The translations under genes were made by a program, and so were the position numbers. The notes beneath the pieces were generated by a model. It searched no databases. It saw only the letters and a list, made by a program, of their open reading frames with translations, and was not told where the DNA came from. 10,678 nucleotides of DNA from an uncultured Verrucomicrobiales bacterium (GTDB lineage: Bacteria; Verrucomicrobiota; Verrucomicrobiia; Verrucomicrobiales; Akkermansiaceae), in NCBI GenBank assembly GCA_937969125.1, contig CALBVA010000217.1, positions 1 through 10,678 of the forward strand. Reading direction: 5' to 3'. Of this stretch, positions 1 to 8,069 are shown in pieces; within the stretch, counting starts at the first letter, position 1, and every line of letters begins with the position of its first letter.

Positions 1-3000
1 TGAAGCAATTCCGCCTTAATGAAGACGGGGAGATTTTGATCTGTGAGGAGAGCATGGAAGTGATGGCGAGCGAGCCTGAGAGCTTCCCCTCCGCGAGTCT
101 GGTGATCGAGGTTTCGATAGGTTAAGCTCACTGCAGCAAGATTTACAAAGGCCGGAGACCGATCCTGAAAGAGACCCTCGTAGCGTTTCACACTTTCGAA
201 GTCGTCGGACTTCGGCTGATTCCAGACGGTAAGCATTTCCCGAAAAGTGAGGGCGGCGAAGAGCGCGCGGCCACGCTGATCGAGAGAACCGAGCCAATCG
301 TCAAAGGCGGCATCAACTGCGCTTCTCATTGGATCGACATCCTCTTCCTTTTCTTTTTCCTGAGCCGAGGAGAGGAAGGCTTGCCAGACCCAAACCAAGG
401 CATCCCCCTCGGCGGCAGGTTCGAGGATGCGATCTTGGAACGGACCCGCATAGAAATCAGAGAGGATGGCGAGGCACAGGGGAGTATCGGCCAAATCGGC
501 CTGTGCTGCGACCTTGTGGAGCGAGCGTTCCCATTGTTGGAGAACCCTATCACTCTTTCTGCCGAGGCGGTCATTCAGTCCACGCCGGGAGAGCTGGAAG
601 GCGCGGTCCCGGTGATTACGGGCGAACTTAAGAATCATTTTCCAAAATGCTTCCGCTTCCATCTCCGCGATCCCGGGAATCCCCTCTTCGATCCACAGAT
701 CGAGCTTAGCCATCTCGGCTTTTGCCGAATCATCAGCAAGCTTCCGGAAAAAGGCACGGGTCTCGAATGAGGTGGACTTAGGAGCCAAATCGGGGAACCA
801 ACGACAGAGCAGGGCGACGGTGCGGGGTTGGGAAAAGGCAGCCATTTCCCGAATGACGCCGAGGTTTTTTTCAAGGAAAGGGAGGATGAGCTTTACGGCG
901 TCTTCTTGTGGAAGGAGGGATGCCCTAGCGATGGTCACAAGAACCGGGTCGAGGCCTGCTTCTTTCTCGAGTGAATCAGCGAGTTCCTGGGAATGGAGCG
1001 AGCGACGATTGAACTCTATCCGGGAAATGGCCTCGGCGAGCATCAGGAGATAACCCGGTGTGGGTGATTTCCCATCAGGCGAGGGATGTAGGAGCTTTTT
1101 GGTGACCAGGTTTTTAAGGATATGTGAAGGACTTGAAACTTTCCCAACCCAAGCCTCCTTGATGGTTTCAGTGAGATTAGGAAAGGCCCCTTCGAGCTGG
1201 TGCTCACCCAGAAGAGCGAGAGTAGGGAGGACCAGGGCCTCATGGGATAAGAGCGAGCGAAAGAGAGAGCTCGCTTCGGAAAATTGCCTACCACCACGAG
1301 CGAGAGTGAACCGAGCATCTGACTCGCGGAGAAGGTGCCATTTCTCTGCCGGACCGAGTCGGGCTTCGAGAAAGGCCTTGGTGAAGGACATCACTGGAGT
1401 CGTGTTCGGGGCCTTAGCACGCCAATTAATCCAAGTATTTAAAAACTGATGATCGCTTAGCGTCTGTCTAATGAAGACCGCCGGAGATGGTTCCCGATAA
1501 TGCTTTGCTAGAAGGCGATCGAGTTCCGTAGTCCAGTCGCCGGGCTTGGCCTCGGAGAGGATGATCTGTTTGGCAAAAGTGATGAGCTTCTCGCTCGTGA
1601 GATGTTTCTCGCGCTGCGTCCATGCCTGGAAGGCGGAGTCGGCAGCCGCAGGATTGAGGTGCGAAACGAGAGCAATTTCCAGGGCAGTGGCGAAGTCGCG
1701 ATATTTGGCAGGATCAACCTCTGCCAGAGCAGTGAGTTGCTGAGGAGTGAAGAGGTTCCTTCCGGATGCGACTAGCTGCGAGGCAAGAAAATCGATGGGG
1801 GAAGAGGCGGTGAGGGGTGACTCTCTATAGAGCGTCACCCCGTAAAGACTAGGGAGCGTCACCCCGTAAAGACTAGGGGAGCCTGTTCCCGAGTTGAGAT
1901 TCCAAAGACCGTTATTTCCAGAGTATGATGGACCGCGATTTCTCAAAGTCGCGATCATCGATGGCATGGCTTCCTGAGCGAGCTTGATCAGGTGGGCTAA
2001 ATCCAACCCAAGACCTTCGCGGGAAGCGTGAAGGAGCATGAAACCTTGCTCAGACGTCTGTTGATGCCGCAGCATGGCCCGGAAAGCACGAAGAAAGGTC
2101 GCATTCCGGAATGCCGTGATTCTGGGTTCGGCGGTCGAAACTTCGTCCAGAGAATTGGTGATCAGAGGAGTCCCCCATGAGTTAATCAGTGAACGATCAC
2201 TAACGGTCTGGAGAAGGTAGTGAGGAGCCCAGCTGAGGTCACGGGCGTGATCATCCGAGGGCTCCAACTCTTCTAGAACGACTGCCGTAAGTTCGCACAT
2301 TCGGAGGTGGTCTTTGAAGCCCGATGATTTTCGCACTACGCTCCATCCTTTGAATTCTGATGGTTTTCGTACTACGCTCCATAGTCCCCGGATGATTCGG
2401 CTCGTGGGTTCATCGTCAATCGCTCCGTCTTTCCGGATCACGATTTCTTCGTCCTTGAGTTCCTGGAAAGGTGTGGAAAGGGCGAGGCCCACCATGGCCT
2501 CTATGAGGTCGGGATGATCAGATAAGATTTCCCGATACAGCCTGGAGGCCGTCTCGCTCTTCTTAAAGCGGCGATGAGCCTTGGCAAATTCCAGACGGCG
2601 CTTCTTACTCTTACTGTCGCCGGGATCGAGCTGAGCGAGCATGAGATCGACCAATTTGAACTTGGCCAGCTTCGCCTCAAATCCTTCGCCTTGCTGAGCA
2701 AAGGGGTTGGCATTGAGTCCCCGGCGATATTGCTTCGCAGCCTCGCGGGCTGCGCCCTCAAGATTTCCCTTTTTTGCGAGTTCGGTAATTTTATCGACCT
2801 GTTGGTGGCTGGCATTCTTGCCGAGAGAAGAGCCTCCCGCACGCTGAGCCTTGAGACCGGTAGTCCAACGATTTGCTTCCTTCTCAAGACCTAGAGTGAC
2901 GAGAATTTTAATCAAACGATCTTGTTCATCCCTTCCAGTGGTTTTTCGTCGTAGGCGCAAAGCAGCACGGCGAGCGGGTTCCAGATCAAGCCCTTTGACT

Positions 3001-6000
3001 TCATGATTGATCAGCTGCGCCGCCACGAAGGCAATCTGGCGATCTAGATCAGTGCGAGCGTTTTTAGAGAGAGGGTGCTTTTGTAAGCTCAGCAGTGCTG
3101 CGTATCCGCGAGGGTCATTGGAGCGATGATACCAACCAGCGGCAAAGCGGAGGTCGCTCTCATCTTCCGAGGCTAGCATAGGGGCGATGAGAGACTCCTC
3201 CTCACCGGTTTCCAGGCTGATGTGAACGAGGGCTCGGAGGTGAGAATTTTCAATCCGGTGCAGTTCGTGCTGGAGAACGAGCGCTGCTTCTTTACCTGAA
3301 AATCTGCCCCCCTCTCCGTGCATTCCCTGGATTGTCAGCTGCTGGATGTTGAAAGGATCATCTTCACCGGCGTTTTGACTCGGGGGCGGAGGGAAGAGTG
3401 CCGCGAGCTGAGCTGGCACTTTCTCCATCACGAGAGGAGGAAAGGTGGGACCCGACAACCTGGCGGGGAGTTGATTTCCAGAGGAAAACCACCAAGCCCC
3501 GATCACGGGATTTCTTCCGCTCTTTCCCTTCGATTCCTCCTGCCACTGGCAAAGGCGATTGATAAGAATGAGTGCTTCCTCTGGCATTTTCCGGTGAAGT
3601 AAATGGCCGACGACTGGGCAGATCCAACCCCAGTTAGTAGGGCGGTCTTCCAAGGTGAGTGCATAGTCCGCAAGAACCTCCCGGATGGGTGCGGTGTTAC
3701 CACGAATCATCTGGATATGCGGATCTCCATTAAAAAGAGCAGAGCTGTACCAGCCGAGCACCTCGTTTACCTTATCTTTATCTTTCGGAACTGATTTAAG
3801 AGCCCTTCCCAGAATATCGGCAATGGCCGCCGAAGAAGTGTTTCCCTGCCAAACCGCTGAGAGGAGAATTGAGGAGAGCTTTAGCGGATTTTCCGCACCT
3901 AAGAGCTTTTCCGCTCTCTTGAGATCTTCGGAATCCAAGCCTGAACTTCCAGCTTTGAGATTGTAGTAAAGGAAGGCCAGAGAGAGATCATCGGGACGCG
4001 ACTGATAGCGAGCCTCCAGAACGGGTAATATCATCTGAGGTTGATCTGCATGAGTTCGCAACATCACAAAAAGATCCAAATCACGGAGACCCGGGAGCGT
4101 GAGAGCAGCATGAGCTTCACCCCGGCGGTTCTGCGGTAATTTACTAAGCAATAAACTCCCCTGAAGAATGGAGAGAATACGCACCTCTTTCGCCGAACCG
4201 GGGAGCCGAACAGGGCTTTGAACAGTCGGAAAATTTCCAAAATGATACGGTGATCGAAAGATAAAGCCTGCATAGGGCTGGAGCTCCGCCCAGCCATTCC
4301 CCTCAGGCAATTCCTCGAAATAATTGGTCGTATGGTTCTTCGCATTTTTGGCAATAAGAGGCTGTATTCCCGGAAGCTCGTGGTCGATTTCAAGTAACGG
4401 GAGGAATTGTGCAAAAGCCTCCTCTACCCGCCCCTCATCCTGCAGGATCACGCCCTTCAAATACTGCAACCGCCAGTCTGACGGAGTGGCGACGAGGAAC
4501 TCATTGAGAAATGCCAAGGCATGCTCGCCCTCCGAGGCTGCGACCAGCGAAAGCACCACAGACTCGATGACGCGAGGGTCCTTCATGAGATCGGGGAGTT
4601 GACCAAGGATCTCCAATCCCGCGCGAATCTCACCGTTTTTCAGGAGAAAATTCGCAAGGCGGCGTTTCGATTTAGGAGTCTGATCACGCCTCGCGATTTC
4701 TCGGAGAGTCTCGACGGCCCGTTCAATCTCCCCTTCCTTCTCCTCCACTTTGACGATGCGTGTGAGGAGCACGGTGTCATCCGGGCGACGCCGGGAGGCC
4801 TCCAGCATAGCGGCGCGACGATCTTCATATCGATTCAAGACTCGATGGATCTCAGCAATCGCAAGCAGCGGGGCTACGGCGCGGGGATTTCTCCGTTTCC
4901 GACGGTCGAAATCTGCCAGGAGCTCTTCCAATCGCCCTTCCTTCTCAGCCAGGGTCGCCAGTTTTCCGGCCCACTTCAGCTGGCTCTCCAGGCGGTCGGA
5001 TTCCTCGTAGAGCTGTTCGTAAATCCGGATCGCGGCAGAATTGTCACCGGCTTCGATCAAGGCTGCGGCGAGGGTGGCTCGGCGATCCTCATCCGCCCCG
5101 AATTTCCCAATCATGCGGCGTAACTCCACCACGGCATTGTCTGGACGGTCGAGAGCGCCGAGGAGCCGGGCACGGCGTAGCCAGGCGGACTGGTCGCCGG
5201 GAGCGAGAAGCTTCCACTCATCCACTGCGACGAGTGCACCCTCGAGGTCATCGGCCTGTTCGAGGAGGTCTACGAGGCGACGGAGGTGGACCGTCTTGCG
5301 ACCTTCCGGAGTGGCGATGATCTCGCGCAGGATCTGAATCGCTGAGGCAAAATCGCCTTCCATTTCCTCAAGACGGATGCGGTAAAAACGCGCGAGCAAG
5401 CCACCCTCGGCCTTTTCCTGGATTTCAGCAGATTTGAGAATGCGGACCGCCTCCCGGGAGTCATCCATGGAAATATGAAGGGCGGCGAGGAGGCATTTCC
5501 GGGCGATCTTGGCATCTTCCATGGCGGACAAATCGCGGATCAGTCTCTCTTCCTGGTCGGCGCGCTTCACGACACGAAGGGCGATACGAATGCTACTCTC
5601 CAACTCGGTGGGCGTAGCTGCGAGATCCACCAAGTGCAGGGCATGGGGCATGACCTTTTGCGCGGAGGCCCGGTCATCAGCGAGAGAACAGAGCTGAGTC
5701 AGGATGAGGGGATCATTGCCGAAATCCCCAATACGCCGGAGCAGAAGGGCGAGCGACTCCGGCTTTTTCCCAGCGGCAGCGAGCGAGCGACTCACCCGTA
5801 GGATGCCCTCGCGGCCCGCCCCCTTGGCCATCGCGAGCCAGATTTTCAAGGCCTCCTCTTGCTTGCCATTCACCATCAAGCGACCAGCGAGAGCCTCAGT
5901 GATTTCGTCAGAGCCGGGAAACTTCTCCCGCCCGGCGCGGAGTATCTTCTCAGCTCCCTCACCGAGCTTCAGCTGCGCATACAGGGCCGCAGTGGTGACG

Positions 6001-7220
6001 ATCCCGCCCGCTTCCTCACCACGTAAATCAGCGATTTTAGTGAGGGCTCTCTTGAGGGCCTTATCATTTCCGAGTTTCGATTCCAGACGAGCTAATCGCT
6101 CCCAGAGAAGGTCGTCATTGATCCGGAGATCCACAAGTGCTGCCAACTCGGTACGGGCTTCCTTCCACAGCTCATTTTCCTGGAGAAAAGCGATAAATTC
6201 CTCCCGATTCCCCAGATCACCCGGCGTGATTTTCAAGATCTCACGGAAGAGCGTGACCGCTTCCACCAGCTCGCCATTGCGAGCCATCTGGCGGGCCAGA
6301 GCTTTGCGGATCGAGACGCGACGCGGGTAGGTTTCGCGAAGAGTTTGGTAGAAGGCACGGAGGCCGCGGATATCGTCCTCGCGTTCGAACACGCGCTCAA
6401 TCTGTGCGAGCACCTCCCGCTCTAGCCAAGTCCCCTCACCCGTGACGGAAAGAATCTTCTGATAGGTTTTTAGCGCATCATCACGATCATCCCGGAGAAG
6501 GAAGAGCTCGCTAAGCCGGAGTTGTCGAAGGGCTTTTTGATAGGGATCGCTGCTCAGTGAAACGAGCTTGGTGCAGGCCTCAATCGCTTCTCTATATAGA
6601 CCTTCGGCGACGAAGACCTCAATCACGCTCTCCAGTAGATCCTCATCATCGGGATTTTCAGCAACAAGCTCTTGCCAAACGATCACCGCTTCCGCGATCC
6701 GTCCGGAGCGGGCGAGGAAAAGCCCCTTCAACCGAGCGGCTTCGTTCGCCTTTCTCGGATCGGCAGCTGCTTTTTCGAGGTCGGCGAGCGCGGCATCGAA
6801 GGAGAGCAGTCCCGCCTGAAACCTCGCGCGACGAAGAAACAGGGTGGCATTGCCCCCAGCGCGCTTCACCGCTTCATCGAGAGCCATGAGCGTCGCATCG
6901 TCCTCACCAAGGTGTTCCCGCAGGCTCGCCAGCACCTGCCACTCCGCAGCTCCACCTTTCTTTGCGGAGTTCTCGAGAAAGTCCGTCAATCCGGCCTTAC
7001 TCCCGGTATCCAGCCAGGCCTCCACGAAGCGATTGAAGACGATGGGATTGCCCGGCTTTTTTAGAAGAAGCTCGTGGTAGCGCGCCGCTTTTTCATTCGG
7101 GGCCTCGACAATGAGTTCCGCCGCTTTCTCCGCTCCCACTTTCTCTTGTGCGGAAGCCAGTCCGCCCACCAGAAGGAGGCTGCCCAAAAGCCCCCGCGAA
7201 ATCAGCCTCATCTTCATCAT
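1..7220 (-). CDS. Giant exported TPR-repeat protein, 3' end outside window
   Basis: I read this minus-strand frame triplet by triplet for most of its length and found no stop between the ATG at 7220 and the left edge: 2,406 codons, C-terminus missing. Residues 1-24 are a Sec-type signal peptide (MMKMRLISRG, then a Leu/Gly-rich core, cleavage likely after ASA24), so the protein is predicted to be periplasmic or surface-exposed. Residues about 50-950 are degenerate TPR-like helix pairs with recurring patterns such as GRIAEAVIVWQELVAENPDD and NGKQEEALKIW. Residues about 955-1090 break this pattern with an aromatic and proline-rich stretch, and a second Pro-rich linker lies near residue 1265-1285. 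The rest is again mainly helical but unrecognised. TPR solenoids usually bind proteins; no catalytic motif is visible. ATGs at 7220, 7217 and 7211 are all possible starts and none has a clear Shine-Dalgarno. The gene is divergent from the molybdoenzyme operon. Codon use is less biased toward C-ending codons than in that operon. Function unknown. Confidence 0.9.
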   Translation of the reverse strand, partial: MMKMRLISRGLLGSLLLVGGLASAQEKVGAEKAAELIVEAPNEKAARYHELLLKKPGNPIVFNRFVEAWLDTGSKAGLTDFLENSAKKGGAAEWQVLASLREHLGEDDATLMALDEAVKRAGGNATLFLRRARFQAGLLSFDAALADLEKAAADPRKANEAARLKGLFLARSGRIAEAVIVWQELVAENPDDEDLLESVIEVFVAEGLYREAIEACTKLVSLSSDPYQKALRQLRLSELFLLRDDRDDALKTYQKILSVTGEGTWLEREVLAQIERVFEREDDIRGLRAFYQTLRETYPRRVSIRKALARQMARNGELVEAVTLFREILKITPGDLGNREEFIAFLQENELWKEARTELAALVDLRINDDLLWERLARLESKLGNDKALKRALTKIADLRGEEAGGIVTTAALYAQLKLGEGAEKILRAGREKFPGSDEITEALAGRLMVNGKQEEALKIWLAMAKGAGREGILRVSRSLAAAGKKPESLALLLRRIGDFGNDPLILTQLCSLADDRASAQKVMPHALHLVDLAATPTELESSIRIALRVVKRADQEERLIRDLSAMEDAKIARKCLLAALHISMDDSREAVRILKSAEIQEKAEGGLLARFYRIRLEEMEGDFASAIQILREIIATPEGRKTVHLRRLVDLLEQADDLEGALVAVDEWKLLAPGDQSAWLRRARLLGALDRPDNAVVELRRMIGKFGADEDRRATLAAALIEAGDNSAAIRIYEQLYEESDRLESQLKWAGKLATLAEKEGRLEELLADFDRRKRRNPRAVAPLLAIAEIHRVLNRYEDRRAAMLEASRRRPDDTVLLTRIVKVEEKEGEIERAVETLREIARRDQTPKSKRRLANFLLKNGEIRAGLEILGQLPDLMKDPRVIESVVLSLVAASEGEHALAFLNEFLVATPSDWRLQYLKGVILQDEGRVEEAFAQFLPLLEIDHELPGIQPLIAKNAKNHTTNYFEELPEGNGWAELQPYAGFIFRSPYHFGNFPTVQSPVRLPGSAKEVRILSILQGSLLLSKLPQNRRGEAHAALTLPGLRDLDLFVMLRTHADQPQMILPVLEARYQSRPDDLSLAFLYYNLKAGSSGLDSEDLKRAEKLLGAENPLKLSSILLSAVWQGNTSSAAIADILGRALKSVPKDKDKVNEVLGWYSSALFNGDPHIQMIRGNTAPIREVLADYALTLEDRPTNWGWICPVVGHLLHRKMPEEALILINRLCQWQEESKGKSGRNPVIGAWWFSSGNQLPARLSGPTFPPLVMEKVPAQLAALFPPPPSQNAGEDDPFNIQQLTIQGMHGEGGRFSGKEAALVLQHELHRIENSHLRALVHISLETGEEESLIAPMLASEDESDLRFAAGWYHRSNDPRGYAALLSLQKHPLSKNARTDLDRQIAFVAAQLINHEVKGLDLEPARRAALRLRRKTTGRDEQDRLIKILVTLGLEKEANRWTTGLKAQRAGGSSLGKNASHQQVDKITELAKKGNLEGAAREAAKQYRRGLNANPFAQQGEGFEAKLAKFKLVDLMLAQLDPGDSKSKKRRLEFAKAHRRFKKSETASRLYREILSDHPDLIEAMVGLALSTPFQELKDEEIVIRKDGAIDDEPTSRIIRGLWSVVRKPSEFKGWSVVRKSSGFKDHLRMCELTAVVLEELEPSDDHARDLSWAPHYLLQTVSDRSLINSWGTPLITNSLDEVSTAEPRITAFRNATFLRAFRAMLRHQQTSEQGFMLLHASREGLGLDLAHLIKLAQEAMPSMIATLRNRGPSYSGNNGLWNLNSGTGSPSLYGVTLPSLYGVTLYRESPLTASSPIDFLASQLVASGRNLFTPQQLTALAEVDPAKYRDFATALEIALVSHLNPAAADSAFQAWTQREKHLTSEKLITFAKQIILSEAKPGDWTTELDRLLAKHYREPSPAVFIRQTLSDHQFLNTWINWRAKAPNTTPVMSFTKAFLEARLGPAEKWHLLRESDARFTLARGGRQFSEASSLFRSLLSHEALVLPTLALLGEHQLEGAFPNLTETIKEAWVGKVSSPSHILKNLVTKKLLHPSPDGKSPTPGYLLMLAEAISRIEFNRRSLHSQELADSLEKEAGLDPVLVTIARASLLPQEDAVKLILPFLEKNLGVIREMAAFSQPRTVALLCRWFPDLAPKSTSFETRAFFRKLADDSAKAEMAKLDLWIEEGIPGIAEMEAEAFWKMILKFARNHRDRAFQLSRRGLNDRLGRKSDRVLQQWERSLHKVAAQADLADTPLCLAILSDFYAGPFQDRILEPAAEGDALVWVWQAFLSSAQEKEKEEDVDPMRSAVDAAFDDWLGSLDQRGRALFAALTFREMLTVWNQPKSDDFESVKRYEGLFQDRSPAFVNLAAVSLTYRNLDHQTRGGEALRLARHHFHALLTDQNLPVFIKAELL
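1814..1841. repeat. 28-bp near-perfect palindrome within coding sequence
   Basis: The arms GGGGTGAC and GTCACCCC flank a centre TCTATAGA, so 13 of 14 base pairs match; only the pair 1822/1833 (T opposite C) fails. As RNA the centre would open into a short loop on a strong GC-rich stem. The element is read through in frame as GVTLYRESPL-type sequence. The right arm is shared with the 24-bp tandem unit, so the duplication has copied half of the palindrome. Confidence 0.85.
1831..1878 (-). repeat. Perfect 24-bp tandem duplication inside the giant TPR gene
   Basis: Units 1831-1854 and 1855-1878 are identical over all 24 bases, each starting AGCGTCACCCC on the plus strand. In the reading frame they give two copies of PSLYGVTL at about residues 1782-1797. 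Perfect identity, including third codon positions, indicates a recent duplication. The left unit overlaps the right arm of the near-palindrome at 1814-1841. Confidence 0.93.
2311..2382 (-). repeat. Diverged 36-bp tandem duplication inside the giant TPR gene
   Basis: Two adjacent 36-bp units (2311-2346 and 2347-2382) match at about 30 of 36 positions. The shared core on the plus strand ends in ACTACGCTCCAT. Because the unit is a multiple of three, the gene stays open and the protein carries two 12-residue copies, WSVVRKPSEFKG and WSVVRKSSGFKD, at about residues 1613-1637. The basic, Trp-containing repeat differs from the helical sequence around it, which suggests a local insertion and duplication rather than part of the solenoid. 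Confidence 0.85.
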
Positions 7221-7323
7221 CTTGTCTTAAGCGATGCCCCACCGCCGACCAGTTCAAAGAATTACCTATCTCTCTTTTAATTAAAAATGTCCTTAATTTA
7301 ACTTTGGCAGAATAAATCTTTTG
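7221..7323. promoter_or_regulatory. Divergent intergenic region between TPR gene and molybdoenzyme operon
   Basis: This 103-bp gap must hold the 5' signals for both divergent genes, unless the operon promoter lies within the TPR gene. The stretch 7265-7320 is far more AT-rich than the rest of the window and includes a perfect 12-bp palindrome, TTTTAATTAAAA, at 7275-7286, followed by a second TTAATT at 7293. I cannot identify convincing -35/-10 hexamers on either strand, and neither start codon is preceded by a clear Shine-Dalgarno. The palindrome could be an operator or just promoter AT richness. Confidence 0.5.
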
Positions 7324-8037
7324 ATGTCTCCTCTTGGAAGTATGTCGGACAGAGAATTGATGCCCTGGGAGAAGATCGGGCCTTCGTATAAAAAGGACTA
7401 CAAGCGGGCCGGGATGCTGGTCGACCTCCAGCGCTGCATCGGTTGTCATTCGTGTTCGGTCTCCTGCAAGACGGAAAATGATGTCCCACTGGGGAATTTC
7501 CGCATGCGTGTCCGTTATCTGGAGCAGCCGGATAATAAGCAGATCACCTTCGCACCGATGATCTGCATGCACTGCGTCGATGCGCCCTGCATGAAGGCTT
7601 GTCCTTCCAAGGCGATCCGCAAGCAGGATGACGGACGTATTTATGTCGATGAATCCCGCTGTGATTTAGAGAAGGAATGTGTCGAAGCCTGCCCCTACGG
7701 CGCGATCTCCATCAACGTCGAAAAGGAAGTCGCCGAGAAGTGCGACTTCTGCCAGCACCGCACCGATGTCGGATTGGAACCGGCCTGTGTCGATAACTGC
7801 CCGACCGATGCCCTCGTCTTCGGCGACCTCGATGATCCCGAATCGCGGATCTCCAAAATGGCCGCACAGCGAAAGGCCAAATCCTGGAAACCCGAGGCGA
7901 AGACCAATCCCTCCGTCCTCTATGTAGACCACGATCCATGGATGGAGAAATTGGCAAACACCGGCGTCCAGCTGGACCCGAAGGACCAAGACATCACTTA
8001 CGAGCAAAACAATCTCGGAGCCAAGCAGCCTAAATAA
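7324..8037 (+). CDS. 4Fe-4S ferredoxin-type electron-transfer subunit (PsrB/DmsB/NrfC-like)
   Basis: This 237-residue protein has the length and cysteine layout of the B subunits of DMSO-reductase-family enzymes, which pass electrons between a molybdenum subunit and a membrane quinone subunit. Four ligand groups are visible: C38-x2-C41-x2-C44-x3-C48; C81-x2-C84-x4-C89-x3-C93; an incomplete third group C113, C119, C123; and C140-x2-C143-x11-C155-x3-C159. In the third group the expected second Cys is Glu116 (RCDLEKECVEACPYG), so only 15 of the usual 16 ligands are present and that cluster is probably altered. There is no signal peptide, so export would be by hitchhiking with the Tat-bearing partner encoded 32 bp downstream. 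The start is uncertain: ATG at 7324 gives MSPLGSMSDREL, while ATG at 7342 (Met7) or Met13 would remove only non-conserved residues. GGAAG at 7336-7340 sits too close to 7342 to be a normal ribosome site. Confidence 0.95.
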   Translation: MSPLGSMSDRELMPWEKIGPSYKKDYKRAGMLVDLQRCIGCHSCSVSCKTENDVPLGNFRMRVRYLEQPDNKQITFAPMICMHCVDAPCMKACPSKAIRKQDDGRIYVDESRCDLEKECVEACPYGAISINVEKEVAEKCDFCQHRTDVGLEPACVDNCPTDALVFGDLDDPESRISKMAAQRKAKSWKPEAKTNPSVLYVDHDPWMEKLANTGVQLDPKDQDITYEQNNLGAKQPK

Positions 8038-8069
8038 CTTTTCAACCCGTTAACCCAATAACCGGTCCC
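8038..8069 (+). other. Short operon spacer with AACC-type direct repeats, no Shine-Dalgarno
   Basis: The 32-bp spacer between the iron-sulfur and molybdopterin genes contains three 8-bp-spaced AACC-start units, AACCCGTT, AACCCAAT and AACCGGTC, ending just before the ATG at 8070. There is no purine-rich Shine-Dalgarno and no hairpin terminator, which is consistent with co-transcription. The repeats may be chance or an unstructured C/A-rich leader. Confidence 0.4.

Noticed and set aside
1814..1878. Palindrome and tandem repeat as a CRISPR fragment or rho-independent terminator
   Set aside because: The repeats are directly adjacent with no spacers, no T-run follows the stem, and the reading frame continues through without a stop.
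4521..5123. Plus-strand open frame of 200 codons
   Set aside because: Overlaps the TPR-repeat array in antisense, with no recognisable family and no ribosome site. The minus-strand frame explains the region better.
5704..6330. Plus-strand open frame of 208 codons opposite the TPR region
   Set aside because: Ser/Arg/Ala-rich translation without domains, opposite clean TPR-like coding sequence on the minus strand; a shadow frame.
7305..7321. TTGGCAG followed by TTTTG before the iron-sulfur gene, resembling a sigma-54 promoter
   Set aside because: The spacing and the GC element of the -12 box do not match the sigma-54 consensus (TGGCAC-N5-TTGC), and it lies almost on top of the start codon.
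7093..7572. Minus-strand open frame of 159 codons spanning the divergent intergenic region
   Set aside because: It would run antisense to the conserved cysteine motifs of the iron-sulfur gene and out of frame with the TPR gene, and its translation shows no family features.
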